DNA of 64,000 bases from Aurelia coerulea (lineage: Eukaryota; Cnidaria; Scyphozoa; Semaeostomeae; Ulmaridae). Made by a program: the position numbers and the translations under genes. The stretch lies in the NCBI GenBank assembly GCA_039566865.1, contig CM076959.1, positions 3,517,501-3,581,500 of the forward strand. The letters are read 5' to 3'. Below the pieces are notes generated by a model. It ran no database searches. It saw nothing but the letters and a program-made list of their open reading frames with translations, and had not been told where the DNA came from. This document shows positions 1 to 11,515 of this stretch, piece by piece. Each line of letters begins with the position of its first letter. The first letter of the stretch is position 1.

Positions 1-315
1 TTTTTCACTAACAGCCCTGACTAAAGGGAGATGTTGTGTAATTGATATTATTCTATTATGTTAATATTATATTTATAGCGAGGGGACTTTCCTTTTTGCG
101 TAAACAACCTATAGTTTAAAACGGTATGAGTTTTGCAAAAACATATTATTGAATACTCGTTGGCTTAAACACACACAGGCCTATTTTCTGTGTCAACACT
201 TAAGTAACGCAACAGGAATCTACAGTATAACATTTGATGTACTGTATGTAAGGTACACATATTATGTGACAGTAGATACAAAATGTAAGCAGTGGTAAAT
301 AAACTATTTTCTTAC

Positions 316-1535
316 CAATCTGTGTGTTGCCGCAAGATAGAGATGTGCTTGTCTACAAGTTGCAAGCATATTTTCACAGCTCCAGCTCTGCCCCAAGGCT
401 AGACTAGGGGGCACCAGTTCCCCATGGACATATTTCATAACATGGAACCTGCAATTAGTTCAAATTCATACATACTTATTAAGATAGACTTATTCACTAA
501 AGGTATCTATTAATGTACCTCATTTTGCTTGTGTTTTGAAAATGTCAAAACCCTTAGTCCTCAGTTAAATTTACACTAGTTTCAAGTTTTAAGGTAATAA
601 GGTCCTTGATTGACAACAGCACATTTTTGCTGAACAAGGTTAGTAAGATTATGAGTTGTTATCATAATTCTAATCATTACAAAAAGCAGGAAATTGCATG
701 TGAAATGAGGAAACATTTACTGCTATATATACTGGACTTCTTGATATTTTGATTTTAGAATTTTTCACACAAAAAATTTCTACACATTATTGAAATTTCT
801 ATTAATTCTTTAGAATTCATGAATATGTGAGTTTATAAAGAACACACATTCTTATAAGAAATCAAGAATTTGGGCAAGTATTGAAAGTTTCTTAAAATTA
901 TCAGAATTGAGTACTCATAAGTAGTGTCTTACAAGCTTCTCAGTTGAGGTTCCATGACAATAGACAATTACGCTAAAGATGGCGGCAAGGAACTCTTTAC
1001 CAGGATGCACCACGTTCTTAAATCAAATTCCTATAGAATCTTCAAAGATTGTTATTCAAACGCAATGCATTTGGTAAAAAGTTCCTTGCTGCCATCTTTA
1101 GCGTAATCATCTATTTTCATGTTACCTGTGCCCTCATGAACATTTCAAAACAAGGTTTTTCAAGCCTTTCCAAAATGTTTAGACATGTACACAAGTACTT
1201 TACAATACCAGTAATATGATCTAATATGATACAGGAAACAAGTGAAAGTAAAGTAGAAAAATGGTCAAGGATTTCCTTTATCAAAATAAATTGTTTCCAA
1301 ACAAAGTAAATATTCATTCTCACCACTTAAAACGTGTACTGCAAAATCTAACTCAGTGAGCTGATAAAAATATTAGGTACCTGGGTCTTGGTGTATGGAG
1401 ATTTAGCAACTCAGCAAATTCATTTTCTATTAGCTGCTGGAACTCAATTGCATTAAGATGCGTATCGATCTTGAAAGCCGTCTTCATCTGGCCAACGGTA
1501 CAGCTTGCTTTTATCCAGTCCACGTGGCATTACTT
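316..1535 (-). CDS. two exons of an unidentified gene
   Basis: Two exons are visible on the minus strand. The upstream one (about 1529 down to 1381) ends in a GT donor with two bases left over. The downstream one (448-316) follows a TTGCAG acceptor, starts with one base completing the codon, reads 44 codons without a stop (motifs YVHGELVPP, LGQSWSCENM) and ends in a GTAAGA donor. The phases agree exactly, so these look like consecutive exons. The upstream exon reads KIDTHLNAIEF and is closed on its 5' side by a stop at 1530-1532, so an acceptor or a frame change lies near there. A MITE sits in the intron between them. The family was not recognised. The gene must continue left of position 316, outside the window. 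Transposon origin cannot be excluded. Confidence 0.5.
968..1106. mobile_element. 139-bp MITE with near-complete terminal inverted repeats
   Basis: The ends TTACGCTAAAGATGGCGGCA and its reverse complement (TGCTGCCATCTTTAGCGTAA, one mismatch) bound the unit, and the match extends about 36 bp inward on each side through GGAACTCTTTACCA. The outermost TA on each side is compatible with a Tc1/mariner-type TA target duplication. It has no coding capacity. Confidence 0.75.
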
Positions 1536-1659
1536 TCGTGCCAACATCCAGAAGGTACACTTCTTTCGTTACTTTTGGTCTTTGCCTGAGAGGGGCTAGT
1601 CGCCCTCATCTCCTCCCCGTTCGAGGGCGATCATATGGTCGACTTCTTCCCACTTGTTG

Positions 1660-1986
1660 TCATGGGACATAATTTCGTGATTGGCTGAAGGAAGACTGCT
1701 GGTGCTCTCGTTCGCGCGTTGCCATCCTTAGCCCCGTAGGAGAAGGGAAGAAAGGAATGTTGCTGCTGCTAGCACTGTTTGCGCCACTAGGCCCAGGCAC
1801 TGATGACTCGGGAAATGATGAAGCAGCACTTCGTCCACTGTGGAATAGCCGGTGCCTCTCTTCTTCCATCGTTGTGCAATTCCCGTTATTAGGCCTAGAC
1901 CTACTGGTATTATGTTCAGGATGCGGTGGTGGCGATGTGAGTCCAGAAGTATTTCCGATCCTCCTGACCATCTGTCTTGGATCCAT
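1660..1986 (-). CDS. Ser/Pro-rich ORF, possible 5' exon
   Basis: A 108-codon ATG-initiated reading frame rich in Ser, Pro, Asn and Arg lies just upstream of the minus-strand exons at 316-1535 and could be a 5' exon of the same gene. Downstream (about 1650-1490) another frame reads KEVYLLDVG and VMPRGLDKSKLY, which also looks coding. The frame changes between these pieces are unexplained by clear splice sites, so this may be a decayed copy. No domain was recognised. Confidence 0.3.
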   Translation of the reverse strand: MDPRQMVRRIGNTSGLTSPPPHPEHNTSRSRPNNGNCTTMEEERHRLFHSGRSAASSFPESSVPGPSGANSASSSNIPFFPSPTGLRMATREREHQQSSFSQSRNYVP

Positions 1987-2253
1987 CTTTTATCTTTACA
2001 AGTTTGAAGATCAACAAGGCCAATTTTCGCGCTAAAAACTTCACACCACATGCAAAACGAACACGTGCCAGTGCGAGGTTTGGCAAATAATCGTTGTTGT
2101 TGTTGTTTGTCCGATTTAGCCACTGATCGTTTAGCGTCGCCGTCACCATGTTTCACCATTATCATATGTTTTGTGCACTTGCACACGTTGCTATGGTTTC
2201 ACCATGATGTGCGAGTTTCACAAAATGATAATGAGAAATGCGGAACAGAATGA

Positions 2254-2525
2254 ATGGAACATGACATAATGATAATATGGAAAAACATAACGATAATTGG
2301 GAAGTACAGAATGATAATAGAAATTCAACAAAATGATAATATAATTTTACAAAATGATAATATAATTTTACAAAATGATAACAGAATCTTACAAAATGAT
2401 TATAGAACTTTACATAATAATAATAGAGTTTTACAAAAGGATAATAGAATTTTACAAAATGATAATATAATTTTGCAAAATGATAATAGAAACAACAAAA
2501 TGATAATATAGGGTTGACAAAATGA
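2254..2525. repeat. short tandem repeat, CAAAATGATAATA-type, about 18-19 bp
   Basis: Imperfect copies of a unit reading roughly TTTACAAAATGATAATAGAA follow one another through this stretch. They generate a spurious open frame of the ILQNDNR type. Composition is about 80% A+T. It is read as a microsatellite/minisatellite, not a gene. Confidence 0.85.
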
Positions 2526-2651
2526 TAATATTAAATACAGATAATAAATTAATTTTTTTTGCTTTGGCACTCCATACAACTCTTCATGTAATCTTCATCC
2601 TTCATTCTTCCAGAAGTGCTTTCAAGTGCTTCAAGAATACATAAGACTTTA

Positions 2652-3798
2652 TTAAATGAGACAAACAAATGTCATCACGGTATGGCCAATGAAAAAATTT
2701 AATGGGCCGTGTGGGTGCATGAATTTTATCTCGATGTCATTCAACTCTGCATCAATCTTCTGTATCAAACCTATCCACCAAAAGTTGTCATATCGGCAAG
2801 CAACAAACTGCATGGGACGCAAATCACACATTTTAATCTTTTCCGCAGGGGCATCATGAAAATGAAAAGTATCCACAAATTAAGGATCATAACTTGTCCT
2901 CTTTTATCGAAGGCTGACACTTCCAGGGATCGGTTCAATGAAATGGTACGTCCTATTTCCTGGAATTTTTTGCCTTCCTCAAATCTTCTTTCTTGAACTT
3001 CTCGCACAGCTACGATCTTTTCCCGCTCTATCATTTCAAATGAATAACCGGAATGCTTGTCTTGCAAAACTGAAACATTGCCTCAGCTGAAAGAATCTGG
3101 TTATCCATTGGACGTTGTAAGCTTGCTCGTGTTGTAAGGCGCTTTATTGTGCCACCAATACCATCAAAGGGTGATTTTCCATGACTTTATGAAAAAAGTG
3201 CAGTCTGCAGCAATACCAAAATCTTCCTTGTGGTAGCAAAGATTTAAAAAAGTGTTTATAATTCTTGTACTGTGAGGCACAACCATCGGAAAAGTAGTGG
3301 CATTTTGAATGCCTTGTAACTTTGTTTTGATGTATGCTGCTGTTACCTGTTGTACTTCATGGACAAGGCATGTGTCCTGAGTCAGACAAAACACATAACA
3401 CAAAACATAACACATAACACATAACACACATAACACACATAACACAAACACATAACATAACACAAATCAGACAAAACACATATTGAAGACTCTTGGAGTA
3501 CATTGGCATCATCTCTGTAGCAAATTACCATTGGATGTAAAGTGCATGACACATTGTTCCAGTGAAAACTTTGCACCTCATCCTGGATAACGAATCCAAA
3601 GTTTTCTGCAGAATCAAGCAGTATCACACATTCTGATTGTATCATCTCCTCTTTGCACTGTTTGAGGTATCTTGCTTGACATTTTGCTAAATACGAATGT
3701 GCTGTCAATTTATCAATGGTATCAACCAACATTTCAATGTAATCTTCAGTAGAGGTAGTCTGTGTTATAAATGTGAGTTGGTCAGTGCTTTTCACCAT
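2652..3798 (-). pseudogene. decayed copy of a multi-copy cnidarian-type gene
   Basis: Three overlapping minus-strand frames make one coherent but broken protein. The first piece (3798-3470) carries LTAHSYLAKCQARYLKQ and VQSFHWNNVSCTLHP; the second (3430-3164) has LCYHKEDFGIAADCTFF; the last (2876-2652) has FWWIGLIQKIDAELNDIE and IKFMHPHGP. This order and these motifs fit a widely dispersed uncharacterised protein family that I associate with cnidarian genomes and that is probably transposon-carried. The family link is from memory and not checked by search. A CATAACACA microsatellite (about 3390-3465) interrupts the middle, and several frame changes show it is not functional. Confidence 0.55.
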
Positions 3799-4458
3799 GT
3801 TTTCATAAGATGAGATAAGCTGAAATGAGATTCATAAAATGAGAAGTATTCATTTTCTTGGAAACAAAGGAGTATCGAGGGGTGTGTGCTCATAAAATTA
3901 AAAGTTTCCCATCGAACCAGACCTAAATTTTCTTGCGTTCAGGTCTTTCAAGATATCACCGTTTTTGATAAAGATTAAAACTTAGCTTTCAGATTGGCAA
4001 ATTAGCTTTTATATTACGATCTTCACCCACAAAGCAAGTAAATGAAGGCTATCCTATCGCATTGAAAGTCTAATACAAACCCAAAACGCCTCAAAACACT
4101 ATCCCAATGTGAGTAATATTTGAGCAAAAAGAATATTTATTTTACGACTCATAGCTTTTAAATCCAGCAAAAGAAAACGAAAAGAAAGGAAACTAGATTG
4201 GATGGTTGTTCTCGTGGATTCCCTTACAAACTTACTTTCTAACTTTTCCTCAAGGATTTCCGTACAATTTCTTGTCAGAAAGATGTCCATTCGGCAGAAA
4301 TGTTGGTGCTAATGCAGTTTTGCACACCCTCTTCAGACCGTGTCTATACTGTTTGTACTTATAACTTTGTCGTTGTATGTCTGTTACATATGTATTGTAT
4401 ATCAATCGATAGCCAAGAACATGGGTATTAATTTGATATGTAATTAATAATTACTCAC

Positions 4459-4528
4459 CTTCAATTCCATCTTTTATTAGCCAAAATACATCCATGACTA
4501 ACCTCCAAATCTTCACTCCGTCCGCCAT
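4459..4528 (-). CDS. possible 23-codon first exon in left foldback arm
   Basis: An ATG in good context (ATAATGG) opens 23 codons (MADGVKIWRLVM...) that end at a consensus GTGAGTAA donor. The inverted copy in the right arm has the same reading frame and donor. It points outward from the element. This may be an exon captured or promoted by the element, or chance. No downstream exon was identified. Confidence 0.3.
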
Positions 4529-4651
4529 TATCAATCAGATCGAGTTCTTCGGTCACGTGACCAGTAGCCTCGACTTCAAACTCAAAGAAGGGGGTCCTCA
4601 TGGGTCGTTTACTGCTCGGAGAACTAAGATCCGGGACTTGGACCCTCGAGC

Positions 4652-5985
4652 TGTCGGTCATCGAGCTGCTGGTGAGAGAGCTAAAAATTTATACTTCGAT
4701 TTTAGACAAGGGAGCTAGACCCTCGAGCTGTCGGTCAGAGAGCTAAAAATTTATACTTCGATTTTAGACCAGGGAGCTAGACCCTCGAGCTGTCCGTCTT
4801 CCAGCTGCCGGTGAGAGAGCTAAAAATTCACGTCTCGATTTTAGACAAGGGAAATAGACCCTCGAGCTGTTGGTCAGAGCTAAAAATTTATACTTCGATT
4901 TTAGACCAGGGAGCTAGACCCTAGAGCTGTCCGTCCTCGAGCTGCCCGGGAAAGAGCTAAAAATTTACGTCTCGATTTTAGACAAGGGAAATAGACCCTC
5001 CAGCTGTCGGTCATCGAGCTGCCGGTGAGAGAGCTAAAAATTTATACTTCGATTTTACACAAGGGAAATAGACCCTTGAGCTGTCCGTCCTCGAGCTGCC
5101 GGTGAGAGAGCTAAAAATGTATACTTCGATTTTAGACCAGGGAGCTAGACCCTAGAGCTGTCCGTCCTCGAGCTGCGGGGGAGAGAGCTAAAAATTTACG
5201 TCTCGATTTTAGACAAGGGAAGTAGACCATCGAGCTGTTGGTCAGAGAGCTAAAAATTTATACTTCGATTTTAGACCAGGGAGCTAGACCCTAGAGCCGT
5301 CCGTCCTCGAGCTGCCGGGGAGAGAGCTAAAAATTTACGTCTCGATTTTAGACAAGGGAAATAGACCCTCGAGCTGTCGGTCATCGAGCTGCCAGTGAGA
5401 GAGCTAAAAATTTATACTTCGATTTTACACAAGGGAAATAGACCCTCGAGCTGTCCGTCCTCGAGCTGCCGGTGAGAGAGCTAAAAATGTATACTTCGAT
5501 TTTAGACCAGGGAGCTAGACCCTTGAGCTGTCCGTCCTCGAGCTGCCGGTGAGAGAGCTAAAAATTTATGTCCCGATTTTAGACAAGGGAGCTAGACCCT
5601 CGAGCTGTTGGTCAGAGAGCTAAAAATTTATACTTCGATTTTAGACCAGGGAGCTAGACCCTCGAGCTGTCGGTCCTCGAGCTGCCGGTGAGAGAGCTAA
5701 AAATTTATGTCTCGATTTTAGACAAGGGAAATAGACCCTCGAGCTGTTGGTCAGAGAGCTAAAAATTTATACTTCGATTTTAGACCAGGGAGCTAGACCC
5801 TCGAGCTGTCGGTCATCGAGCTGCCGGTGAGAGAGCTAAAAATTCATTCTTTGATTTTAGACCAGGGAGCTAGACCCTCGAGCTGTCGGTCCTCGAGCTG
5901 CCCGTGATAGAGAGAAAAATTTACCGCTCGATTTTAGACCAGCGAGTTGGACCTTCGAGCTGGTGGGTACAGAGCTAAAAATTTT
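4652..5985. repeat. left foldback arm: 62/77-bp tandem array
   Basis: About 19 units built on AGCTAGACCCTCGAGCTGTC then AGAGAGCTAAAAATTTATAC then TTCGATTTTAGACCAGGG. Units come in two lengths, 62 bp and 77 bp. The longer one carries a 15-bp extra block (ATCGAGCTGCCGGTG) that is itself a partial duplication of the neighbouring CGAGCTGTCGGTC. Long and short units roughly alternate, which suggests a higher-order dimer. Confidence 0.9.
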
Positions 5986-6346
5986 CTTAGATGTCAAAAA
6001 GAGTCATTAATTTAAGGCTGTTAAATTTTGAGCCTTGAATTCACGACTTTGACGTTTAGAGTAAGAATTTTACTCCCGGAACAGAAGCGGAAGCTTAACC
6101 CATCCGCATTTAGACCGTTGGACAGCTGATGCATTTTTCCAAAAGCTTATATAAAATATGGAAATATACATACATACATACATACATAAGTTATTTGTTT
6201 AAGCAGGTTAAAACTACGGCAGCGCTAGCTGATGTGGACCTGCTATCTAGCTACTTTTACAGTCCATTTAAAATTGTCAGTTCTAAAATTTATGAAAAAC
6301 GGAATGCAATATAAAAAAGGTCTTAAAAAAGAATCACGTAAAAGAG

Positions 6347-9109
6347 TTAATAATAGATAAAATCTTGCTGTTTAAAAGTTATTACAGATGCTTCTTTTTG
6401 AAAACTTGATGTTGTTATGACTTGTTTTGCAGTCTTAATGTTCCTTTTAAAAGTTTCTTGGTTATGATTTGATCTTAGAGTCTCTGGCAACTGATTCCAC
6501 AGATTTGGACCACGAAACCTTGCTGACATCCTTCCTTGTTCCGTTGCTACTCGCGGTAGAACAAATGAATTATTTCGCGCATAACGGCCACAATTTTTGT
6601 CAAAGAGCTGTTTAAAGTCTTCTGGACAATCATCATTACATACTTTGTGCATTATCGTCAGGATTCGTCTTTTGTAGATGTAATCTAGTCTATCCCAATT
6701 CGCATGTGACAACGCTTCCTCATCTGAAATGTTCTTTGGTAATTTGTGAATGAGTTTAGCAGCCCTAGCGTGAATTCTTTCAAGTTGCGATAAAAGTGCT
6801 TGGGAACATGTTCCCCAAACTGCTATTCCATACGTTACTGCAGCAATTACGGTTTTGAAATATATCTCTTCTTGGGTGGCGACTGGGAGGTATGTCATTC
6901 TCCTAAATTGGCTCATTTTTGCTCTGTAAGATTTTGTAACTTTCTTTATTTGTTGATCCCATTTTAGATGATTGTCTATGGTAACTCCCAAAGATGTTAC
7001 GCTGTTTTTGTACTTTATGATATTATCGCCAATCCTTACTGGGCGCAAAGGACCAACGAAATCTTGCCTTGTTATCATCATTACTTCAGATTTATCACTA
7101 TGGATTGTTAGCCGATTTTTCTCGCACCACTGTTTTATCTCTACCCCAATTTCATTCAGTGTATCGACGACCTCTTCAATATTTTGCCCTATATAATAGA
7201 ATGTCGTATCGTCAGCAAATAGATAGACATCACCTTTAGTAATATGATCGGGTAGATCGTTAATATATATGGAAAATAGTCTTGGGCCTAGGAGTGAGCC
7301 TTGCGGCACCCCATAGGAGACATCTCTCATGCATGATCTTGTACCATTCAATTCCACGAATTGCTGCCTGTCATCCAGGTAGCTTTCAAGCATTTTGTAT
7401 GCATATCCTGTAAATCCACATCCTTGTAGTTTTGCTTTCATGATGGTATGGCTGACTGAGTCAAAAGCTTTCCGAAAATCAATAAGCAATACACCAACAA
7501 TGCCCTTTTTAAACCCCCACTGGTAAGGAGTAGTGGCACCATTTAGATCAAGATGCTTGTCTACGGTCTTGCAAATCTGACCCTCCTGTATCTTACTAGG
7601 AATGCTAAGTAGTGACAGTGGCCTATAGTTTTCCCTTTCGACATTTGACCCTTTTTTGAATGCACTTTTTAGCTTTGCAGTCTTCCATGACTGGGGGAAT
7701 TTGCTTTCCTCAAAGCTCTTATCAATCACATACTTTAATCCTCTCAAGATGGAATGGTTTGCAGCCTTGAGTTCTCTTGGGCCTATTTCGTCAGCTCCCA
7801 TGGATTTGTGTGGATTTAGGGCTGAAATTTGATGTGCCAAATAAATTGAATCACTGTCAAAAAGTTCACAAGTAGGTGTTACTCGAGTGATATGTGTCAT
7901 ACAGTTTTCGTCGTCTTCGCTTGGAAAGCTGGATGCTAGTTTTCGTCCAACATCAGCAAAATAATTGTTCAATAGCTCAGCCTTTTCAGAGTCGTTTGTG
8001 ACAAGCTCCCCCGCATCATTCTTTAATGCTTGGATATTACTAGACTTAGACTTGCCTTTCATTTTGTTTACTGTCTGCCAAAACTCTCTGGAGCTATTTG
8101 ATTTGTTAAATTGCCCCTTCCAATACTCAGCTTCAGCTTTTCTGAGCATGATGTTAACATTATTTCTTAAAGATTTATATTTGTCCCTCAACTTTTCATC
8201 TGTTCTGTTTTTTTGCCATTTTGTTAGTGCTTTGAATCTCAGATTCATTGCTTTCTTTATTTCTCTGTTCACCCAAGGCAGGTTATTTGGTCGAATTTTT
8301 GCGAGTCTATGGGTAATAAACTCATTCAGTACATCCTTGTACATGGTCTCCCAACAGTATACTGCATCATCTATTTCTTCAAAGGTACTTATGACCCACC
8401 AAGGGACATGGTCTAACATTTCTCTAAACTTTTCTTCATTGAATCTTTTCCTGTCTTTAATGTACTTAAGCTGAGGTTTGTTATGAATCTTCTGTATGTT
8501 CAATATGCAGTAAATTAATTTATGGTCTGAAATTGCTGGTTCGAATGTTCCAGATCTGATGATTTTATTTGAGTTCTTTATTTTATCACTTACTACTATG
8601 AGGTCAATTAATGTCTTGGATGATTCTGAGATACGAGTTGGTTTATTTATCAGGTTGTGAAAGTCAAATGCCTTTAGAACTCGCTTCATATTTTTACCTG
8701 CATGTGAATTTTCTTTGGAGCTGTCCTTGCTTAGTAAATCAGAATTAAAGTCACCTAATATTATAATGTTCTTTCGCTTGGTCCACAGGTGGTTGAGTAT
8801 GTTTGAAAAATGCTCGTAGAATGCCGTATCTGTTGGTGGTCTGTACATGCAGCCAATCAAGAATTTTTGTGACTGTAGGCATAACTCAATCCACACTGAT
8901 TCGGTTTGTTTGTTGTCATTTACCCCTTTGACTGGGGTAACAGTTAGGCAGCTTCTGTAGTAAAGCAAGGAGCCTCCTCCACTTTTGCCTTCTCTGTCGA
9001 ATCTTTCTATTTCGTAACCATCAATAGAGATCTCATTATCAGATACTTTCCAGTTTAAGTGTGTCTCGGTGATTGCAAGTATATCTAGTTGGCAGTACTG
9101 CATGAGCAT
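6347..9109 (-). mobile_element. CR1/L2-like LINE ORF2: endonuclease + reverse transcriptase
   Basis: One uninterrupted 920-codon frame. The N-terminal third is an apurinic-type endonuclease missing its first residues (AITETHL, GDFNSDLLS, SDHKLIY). The rest is a LINE reverse transcriptase (ENYRPLSLLSIPSK, DFRKAFDSVSH, GVPQGSLLGPRLF, catalytic FADD at about 635) and a C-terminal tail (RFRGPNLWNQLP). Between FKKG and IVGVLLIDFRKAF roughly 20-25 residues expected for the family are absent without a frame change, so an in-frame deletion is likely and activity doubtful. The first ATG is well inside the endonuclease, so the element is 5'-truncated or starts with a lost exon. It lies inside the foldback element between its arms. 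Confidence 0.9.
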
Positions 9110-9336
9110 TATCTATCGAAAGGAATTTATCTATCGAAAGGAATCGCTATCAGAATGAAACTAAAGCATTGATATAATACAATAATAGTCAACACTCTTT
9201 TCATTGTGATTTTTAGAGATTTGATGTTGTTTTTGTTAAAAAACATACCCGAATGAACAGGTAAAATTTTGCATGGGTGGAAGGACCCAAATTCCTGAAG
9301 TCCCTCAAATGCCTCAAGCTACATTGCATGGACATA

Positions 9337-9735
9337 CAGTAGAAACCCGCATAAAAGAACCTAGGTTTTTTCTGGGCAGCCTGAATTGGTTCTTAATTAA
9401 ATGGCTGCTATTCTAAATTCCAGCCTGTATGGTTCTTAAAAAGGTTCTTATATACGAGCAGGCCTTGCACACATTAACACTGTTTTCCAGCCCAAGAATT
9501 CTTGAGATTTCTTGAGAATTCTTGAGAACAAATCTTTTGTACCAATGAAGAAGTCTGATCAGGATGTGAAGAATTCTAAAAATTCTTGTCATTTTAATAA
9601 TTTACATTTAAGCTATTATATAAGAACTTTTCCCAGTTTCAGCCTCTTAGGGGTTCTTATTTAGGGAGTTTTAAAGATTGAATTTCAGCCTCTAGGTTCT
9701 TATAAAAACAGGTTCTTTTATGCGGGTTTCTACTG
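9337..9735. mobile_element. 399-bp MITE (CAGTAGAAACCCGCATAAAA family), TA duplication
   Basis: The ends are CAGTAGAAACCCGCATAAAA and its inverse, with TA on both sides (9335-9336, 9736-9737). Internal sequence contains repeats of AAGAACCT/AGGTTCTT and TTCTTGAGAATTC. Two further copies lie at 61995 (inverted, similar length) and 26361 (diverged). TA duplication suggests Tc1/mariner-type mobilisation. Confidence 0.88.
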
Positions 9736-9794
9736 TATGAAGAATCTCAAGCTTGGGGCAGGATTGTTAATTGGCTATTTTTTGTCAATTCAAA

Positions 9795-11035
9795 GGGGCT
9801 ATTTCCCTTGTCTAAAATTGAGACGTAAATTTTTAGCTCTCTGACCAACAGCTCGAGGGTCTAGCTCCCTTGTCTAAAATCGAAACGTAAATTTTTAGCT
9901 CTCTCGCCGGCAGCTCGAGGACGGACGGCTCTAGGGTCTAGCTCCCTGGTCTAAAATCGAAGTATACATTTTTAGCTCTCTCACCGGCAGCTCGAGGACG
10001 GACAGCTCGAGGGTCTATTTCCCTTGTGTAAAATCGAAGTATCAATTTTTAGCTCTCTCACTGGCAGCTCGATGACTGACAGCTCGAGGGTCTATTTCCC
10101 TTGTCTAAAATCGAAACGTAAATTTTTAGCTCTCTCCCCGGCAGCTCGAGGACGGACGGCTCTAGGGTCTAGCTCCCTGGTCTAAAATCGAAGTATAAAT
10201 TTTTAGCTCTCTGACCAACAGCTCGAGGGTCTAGCTCCCTTGTCTAAAATCGAAGTATACATTTTTAGCTCTCTCACCGGCAGCTCGAGGACGGACAGCT
10301 CAAGGGTCTAGCTCCCTGGTCTAAAATCGAAGTATAAATTTTTAGCTCTCTGACCAACAGCTCGAGGGTCTAGCTCCCTTGTCTAAAATCGAAGTATACA
10401 TTTTTAGCTCTCTCACCGGCAGCTCGAGGACGGACAGCTCGAGGGTCTAGCTCCCTGGTCTAAAATCGAAGTATACATTTTTAGCTCTCTCACCGGCAGC
10501 TCGAGGACGGGCAGCTCAAGGGTCTATTTCCCTTGTGTAAAATCGAAGTATAAATTTTTAGCTCTCTGACCAACAGCTCGAGGGTCTAGCTCCCTTGTCT
10601 AAAATCGAAACGGAAATTTTTAGCTCTCTCGCCGGCAGTTCGAGGACGGACAGCTCTAGGGTCTAGCTCCCTGGTCTAAAATCGAAGTATACATTTTTAG
10701 CTCTCTCACCGGCAGCTCGAGGACGGACAGCTCGAGGGTCTATTTCCCTTGTGTAAAATCGAAGTATAAATTTTTAGCTCTCTCACTGGCAGCTCGATGA
10801 CCGACAGCTCGAGGCTCTATTTCCCTTGTCTAAAATCGAGACGTAAATTTTTAGCTCTCTCCCCGGTAGCTCGAGGACGGACGGCTCTAGGGTCTAGCTC
10901 CCTGGTCTAAAATCGAAGTATAAATTTTTAGCTCTCTGACCAACAGCTCGATGGTCTATTTCCCTTGTCTAAAATCGAAGTATACATTTTTAGCTCTCTC
11001 ACCGGCAGCTCGAGGACGGACAGCTCGAGGGTCTA
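9795..11035. repeat. right foldback arm, inner part of the inverted array
   Basis: The same 62/77-bp units as the left arm, in reverse orientation (TTTTTAGCTCTCTCACCGGC and related). The array stops abruptly within a unit at GGGTCTA (11029-11035), exactly where a composite insertion begins, and resumes at 16804. Confidence 0.9.
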
Positions 11036-11309
11036 CAATCGCAGACAAAACTCTTGTAACAGTACTCTTTTTTTGTGTAAATTTAGCATTGTGTGTTTTA
11101 ATTCCCCCCGCCCCCCTAATCAATGTTGATTTGCACTTTGGGTGGTTTTGGACTTGATTACGAGACAACATGTGACCATTACCACCCAACATTGAACCGG
11201 GGGGAGGGGGTTTGTAGCAAAAGTTGGCCTTTTCTAAGAGAGGCAGACAGGCCTGCTAATTTTTTTTGCAAAAATCAACAACTGTTACAAGGAGTTTTGT
11301 CTGCGATTG
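11036..11309. repeat. left 274-bp end unit with inverted ends
   Basis: Begins CAATCGCAGACAAAACTC and ends GAGTTTTGTCTGCGATTG, so each unit is itself MITE-like. It contains a C-rich run and a G-rich run about 90 bp apart. It is nearly identical to the unit at 16530-16803 and in the same orientation. It is preceded by TA and followed by TCTGAG. Confidence 0.88.
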
Positions 11310-11515
11310 TCTGAGCACCATTTTTGGAGAAAATGCGCATATTAGCCTATTACAATGCATTGTCCAAGGGACCTGGTCCCAAGAACCAATTTTATGATGT
11401 TTCTTGCGCAAATTGATTCATGATGACGTCAAATGAGGCTTTTGTTTGATGAAAATTTGACAAAAATGCCTGAGTTGTGTAGTTGGTTGGTTGTGTTGCT
11501 CATTAGCAGTTGAAA

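Noticed and set aside
2254..2511. An 85-codon plus-strand open frame (ILQNDN repeats)
   Set aside because: It is the translation of an AT-rich tandem repeat with no start context or homologue-like features.
7965..8474. A 169-codon plus-strand frame
   Set aside because: Antisense shadow of the LINE endonuclease/reverse transcriptase on the other strand.
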